A program made the position numbers and the translations under genes. Shown here piece by piece: positions 21,481 through 24,023 of a stretch of DNA of 24,023 nucleotides (position 1 is the first letter of the stretch; each line of letters opens with the position of its first letter). Origin of the DNA: Thermoplasmata archaeon (GTDB lineage: Archaea; Thermoplasmatota; Thermoplasmata; JAGHBH01); the NCBI GenBank assembly GCA_030673205.1, contig DAOVJP010000003.1:1-24023 (forward strand), written 5' to 3'. The notes beneath the pieces were generated by a model. The model was not told where the DNA came from. It saw nothing but the letters and a program-made list of their open reading frames with translations, and did no database searches.

Positions 21481-21553
21481 TGGACTGGGGGGGATTTGAG
21501 CCCCCGGCCTCTTCCATGCCAAGGAAGCGATCTTCCAACTGATCTACCAGCCC
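21481..21553 (-). tRNA. tRNA-Ala(GGC)
   Basis: A 73-nt cloverleaf reads on the minus strand from 21553. The acceptor is GGGCTGG with CCAGTCC (one G-U), discriminator A, no encoded CCA. The D stem is GATC/GATC around AGTTGGAA; the anticodon arm is CTTCC-TTGGCAT-GGAAG, anticodon GGC; the T arm is GGGGG-CTCAAAT-CCCCC. All stems close. It reads alanine codons GCC/GCU. It is flanked on both sides by copies of its own ends. Confidence 0.93.
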
Positions 21554-21702
21554 ATGAGGGAGCGAATGCGAGCGAGTGGGCTTGTAGAAAGGAGGACGAG
21601 TTTGCGAGTCCTATGAATCTACCAGCCCATTGCGAGTGAAACGAGTGATTGGACTTGTATGCAAGCGGAAGCCCAAAGGGATTCCAGCGCGTCTACCAGC
21701 CC
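21554..21702 (-). repeat. Two tandem tRNA-Ala-like mini elements upstream of tRNA-Ala
   Basis: On the minus strand GGGCTGGTAGA, the 5' end of the tRNA-Ala gene, recurs starting at 21628 and 21702, a period of 75 and 74 bases. Each copy ends 52-53 bases later in a 3' acceptor-like strand (CTACAAGCCCA at 21577; CAAGTCCA at 21650) that can pair with its start, so each forms a shortened acceptor-type hairpin. Spacers of 19-23 bases between units are also alike (CACTCG/CTCGC motifs). They lack a full cloverleaf. The remaining 155 bases to the next gene hold only a promoter. Confidence 0.65.
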
Positions 21703-21857
21703 GAAGCAACCCCACACGGCCTACAGCCCGCGTCTAACTACATCTCCACCTATGGCGGTCCCCGATAAAAAGATAACGGAACTGGATTTGCATACCGAAA
21801 GGTCTTTAATGGTATTTTGTCTTACAAGACAGCGTTAGGACAACTGGAAGGAGAGTC

Positions 21858-23063
21858 ATGGTTGACATACGAACCATAGAGAAGTTCTTGGACGAGATTG
21901 ATAGAGAGGGAGGGCCAGACGGAACTCTCTTTTCTAGTATCAAGACTCGTTTACATCCCGAGGGGCTCCTTCCTCCTAGAATGGCGTCCCCGCCTCCTGT
22001 CTCTCACCCTCCCGTAGAGGCCATTGCCTCCCCTGAGAAACCCTTCGATGGACCAGAGAGCTATAGGCCAAGCGCTGTGGAGTTCTCTCCCCAACACCCC
22101 GAAATGGCATCTCCTGTCCATCGGAGCGGTGAACAGCCCATGATAGAGTTCATTCCTGTGAAACCGCCTTCCCGCCCATCGGGTGGTAGGCCTGTCATAG
22201 AGGTTGTCCAGGTAAAGACTGTGAGACCAAGGCCAGCACCTAAGCCGACAGTAATAGAGACAAAACGCCCGAGACCAGCTTCTGTGCGGCCAAAACCAAA
22301 GCCTAAGCCGAAAACTCCGCATAGGCCGGAGGGAAGGCCGACCCCGAGACCAAAACCAAAGGTCAGACCTACACCCAAACCTATAGAGAAGAGAGAGGTA
22401 GCTGCCTCTGCTGAGACCGGGGCGAGCACGAAGGCTCAATCGGGTGCGGATTCACTCATGGACAATGCCTTTGGCGATCTGGACTCGCTGCTCTTGATCG
22501 AGGAAGAGAAGGAGGTGATCTCCGAAACCCCGTCCCCTGTCGAACCGGAGCCTGCCCCACAGATACTTGACTTTGCCGCCTCAACGCCTGCACCAAAGCC
22601 TCTGCCAAAGCCGTTGGCTGTGCCACCTCCATCTGAGGTGAGGGAAAGGCCAAGACCGATCGCCCCTGCTCCAAAGAAGAGACCTCTACCAAAACCAAAG
22701 AAGCCCCATGCACCCTCCGCTCCAAGAGAGGAAAGTAAGGAGGAGCAGAGCCCGGCGAAGAAGGCGCCTGTCAGGCCGCGCCCGAAACCAAAACCTATCA
22801 CGCCCCCTGCAATGGGAAAAGAGAGGACCGTCCCGGCGAAGCGGCCGCTTAAAAAGCCCATGAAAAAGGCGTCCCGTCCCTCCAATGACATCCTTCCTCC
22901 ACAATCAGAGCCAGCACAGCAGCCGGAGAAAAAGGGTTTGTTCAAGAAGAAGGAGAAAGAGGTGGAGTTGGACACCAGGAACACCCCTACAAAATATGCC
23001 TCAAGCTGGGACACGGAGATAAAGTCTAGGTCCAAAAAGGACCTTCTGAAGAAAAAGAAATAA
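21858..23063 (+). CDS. Pro/Lys/Arg-rich low-complexity protein, 401 aa
   Basis: A long, mostly disordered protein. Residues 1-40 look folded and acidic (MVDIRTIEKFLDEIDREGG). Then comes a Pro-rich linker with repeated R-P-x-P-K-P-K type motifs (for example RPKPKPKPKTPHRPEG and VRPRPKPKPITPP), broken by an acidic helix around residues 200-235 (NAFGDLDSLLLIEEEKEV). The tail is very basic (GLFKKKEKEVEL, then S-R-S-K-K-D-L-L-K-K-K-K) and contains K-Y-A-S-S-W-D-T-E-I. No signal or membrane segment. AAGGAGAG precedes the ATG, and a TATA-like TTTAATGG lies 50 bases upstream. Basic Pro-rich tracts suggest nucleic-acid or scaffold binding. The family is not recognised. Confidence 0.8.
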   Translation: MVDIRTIEKFLDEIDREGGPDGTLFSSIKTRLHPEGLLPPRMASPPPVSHPPVEAIASPEKPFDGPESYRPSAVEFSPQHPEMASPVHRSGEQPMIEFIPVKPPSRPSGGRPVIEVVQVKTVRPRPAPKPTVIETKRPRPASVRPKPKPKPKTPHRPEGRPTPRPKPKVRPTPKPIEKREVAASAETGASTKAQSGADSLMDNAFGDLDSLLLIEEEKEVISETPSPVEPEPAPQILDFAASTPAPKPLPKPLAVPPPSEVRERPRPIAPAPKKRPLPKPKKPHAPSAPREESKEEQSPAKKAPVRPRPKPKPITPPAMGKERTVPAKRPLKKPMKKASRPSNDILPPQSEPAQQPEKKGLFKKKEKEVELDTRNTPTKYASSWDTEIKSRSKKDLLKKKK

Positions 23064-23091
23064 GTATGTTGCTCCACTTTCCCTTCTTTGT

Positions 23092-23165
23092 GCCCGCGTG
23101 GGGTAGCTTGGATATCCTATGAGGTTGCGGACCTTAGGACTTGGGTTCAAATCCCAGCGCGGGCA
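23092..23165 (+). tRNA. tRNA-Arg(GCG)
   Basis: A 74-nt cloverleaf. The acceptor is GCCCGCG/CGCGGGC, fully paired, discriminator A, no encoded CCA. The anticodon arm is TGAGG-TTGCGGA-CCTTA with anticodon GCG, reading CGC/CGU. The T arm is TTGGG-TTCAAAT-CCCAG. The D arm has GGGT with a weak 13-22 pair and A26. It lies between the convergent Pro/Lys-rich gene and rqcH. Confidence 0.88.
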
Positions 23166-23179
23166 TGTCTTTCCCCCCC

Positions 23180-24023
23180 TCACAATCCCTTGGTCTCCAC
23201 TATCCTGGTCTTGCCCGGTGGAAGTATTTTCATGGCCTCGTCCACTTTTATGTTGAAGAGGTTGGCTATGACGCGGGCGGTCTTGCTCTTTTCCTCTTCC
23301 CCTGGCTCAATGATGACATATGCCTTCTCGTTCTCCGCCCTCGCAGGGGGGCAGCACATCACCATCTCCACCCCCTGGTACTTGACCCTGCATACTGCGG
23401 CCCTCATTGCGAGGCGGTGGAAGTGGTGTCTTTTCCCTCTTATCACGAATGCCCCTCGGGCGAGGAACTCTCCGGGGTTGGGGGTCTTGCTCACCTGGTC
23501 TGGCTTGACCCAATAGGCATCTGCGGACCCTATCTTCGCGCTCCATGCCTTGGAATGCATGGCTGAGAAGTGGCAGGCCTCTGCGAGACTTACCTCGTCC
23601 ATCTCGAAGCCCTCTGCCTTCATGACGACGCTTGGGGCTCCGTGTATGTCGGCGTGGGCATATCTGTCCTCTGCTTTCATGTGGCGCTTGACCACGCGGT
23701 CGTTGGTCTCCGCATCCCTCCCTGCAATGACCAACCTCCCGCTGGAGGTGAAGAACCATCGGTAGCGTTCGAACCAGAACGTCTTCCTCTTCACATCCTT
23801 CTCTCTTCTCTCCTCCTCTTCGGACAACGATGCTAGAAGACGTTCCGTCTCCTTCAACGCCTCCCTGGCACCCCCCGCCTTCTCCCTGACCTTTTTGGCC
23901 CGATCATAATATTCGGAGGCATTCTCCTCCAGGCTCTCGGCGGTTTTCAATGATAATCGGAGTTCGCCCTCGTCATCAGATATGGATATGATCACCAGGG
24001 CCTTTGCGGGGTCCAGGTCGACA
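23180..24023 (-). CDS. rqcH: RqcH/NFACT (fibronectin-binding-A-like) protein, C-terminal part
   Basis: The last 280 codons of a gene that enters from the right edge; the frame is open to 24023. A coiled-coil segment (A-S-E-Y-Y-D-R-A-K-K through E-E-E-R-R-E-K) leads into the NFACT-R domain: KTFWFERYRWFFTSSGRLVI, A-G-R-D-A-E-T-N-D-R-V-V-K-R, D-R-Y-A-H-A-D-I-H-G-A-P-S-V-V, then H-S-K-A-W-S-A-K and G-A-F-V-I-R-G-K. The family (RqcH, Rqc2/NEMF) binds stalled 50S subunits with peptidyl-tRNA and, in many lineages, adds C-terminal alanine tails. It lies 14 bases from the tRNA-Arg 3' end and ends with a short NFACT-C-like tail (IKVDEAMKILPPGKTRIVETKG). Confidence 0.92.
   Translation of the reverse strand, partial: VDLDPAKALVIISISDDEGELRLSLKTAESLEENASEYYDRAKKVREKAGGAREALKETERLLASLSEEEERREKDVKRKTFWFERYRWFFTSSGRLVIAGRDAETNDRVVKRHMKAEDRYAHADIHGAPSVVMKAEGFEMDEVSLAEACHFSAMHSKAWSAKIGSADAYWVKPDQVSKTPNPGEFLARGAFVIRGKRHHFHRLAMRAAVCRVKYQGVEMVMCCPPARAENEKAYVIIEPGEEEKSKTARVIANLFNIKVDEAMKILPPGKTRIVETKGL

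Noticed and set aside
21199..21702. CRISPR array
   Set aside because: Repeats are short inverted pairs of differing sequence or tRNA ends, with no constant repeat and unique spacers, and no cas genes are nearby.

Overview
The window comes from an archaeon, most likely a euryarchaeote of intermediate GC. The support is a TrmB-type regulator, a tungsten-type aldehyde:ferredoxin oxidoreductase, an archaeal-type cis-prenyltransferase, an NFACT/RqcH protein, tRNA genes without an encoded CCA, frequent ATA and AGG codons, and TATA boxes about 25 bases before starts with little or no leader. I cannot name the genus from sequence alone; a Thermoplasmata or methanogen-related lineage is only a guess.

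Layout: positions 1-7800 look like ordinary chromosome. They hold the end of an asparagine synthetase, a convergent gmhA-gmhB heptose pair, a CPA2 antiporter with a TrkA-N domain, an unidentified 419-residue protein paired with a class I aminotransferase, and a membrane-anchored gingipain-like (C25) protein. Positions 8200-11000 form an AT-rich island with small genes. It contains what looks like a complete graspetide (ATP-grasp RiPP) locus: a 62-residue precursor, an MvdD-type ATP-grasp ligase and a four-helix membrane protein, plus an uncalled 45-residue Asn-rich peptide, a small HTH protein and a Cys-rich single-helix protein. Two further small membrane or exported proteins follow to 12.2 kb.

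Positions 12.34-18.4 kb are bounded by two directly repeated copies of the 3' end of the aldehyde:ferredoxin oxidoreductase gene. Next to the intact copy lies an 82-residue piece that looks like the zinc-ribbon tail of an archaeal tyrosine integrase. I read this as a decayed integrative element. Its cargo is one long leftward operon: a small alpha/beta protein, a TrmB regulator, four tandem paralogous treble-clef zinc microproteins, a cis-prenyltransferase, a B12-type radical SAM enzyme and a polytopic membrane protein. The combination suggests a regulated polyprenyl or membrane-lipid tailoring system that I do not recognise as described.

Positions 18.2-24 kb return to chromosomal genes: homoserine dehydrogenase followed immediately by the oxidoreductase, tRNA-Ala(GGC) in a very unusual repeat field (a chain of short hairpins, a duplicated tRNA 3' end, and two 52-53 nt tRNA-like minis upstream), a Pro/Lys-rich disordered protein, tRNA-Arg(GCG), and the C-terminal part of RqcH/NFACT running off the right edge.
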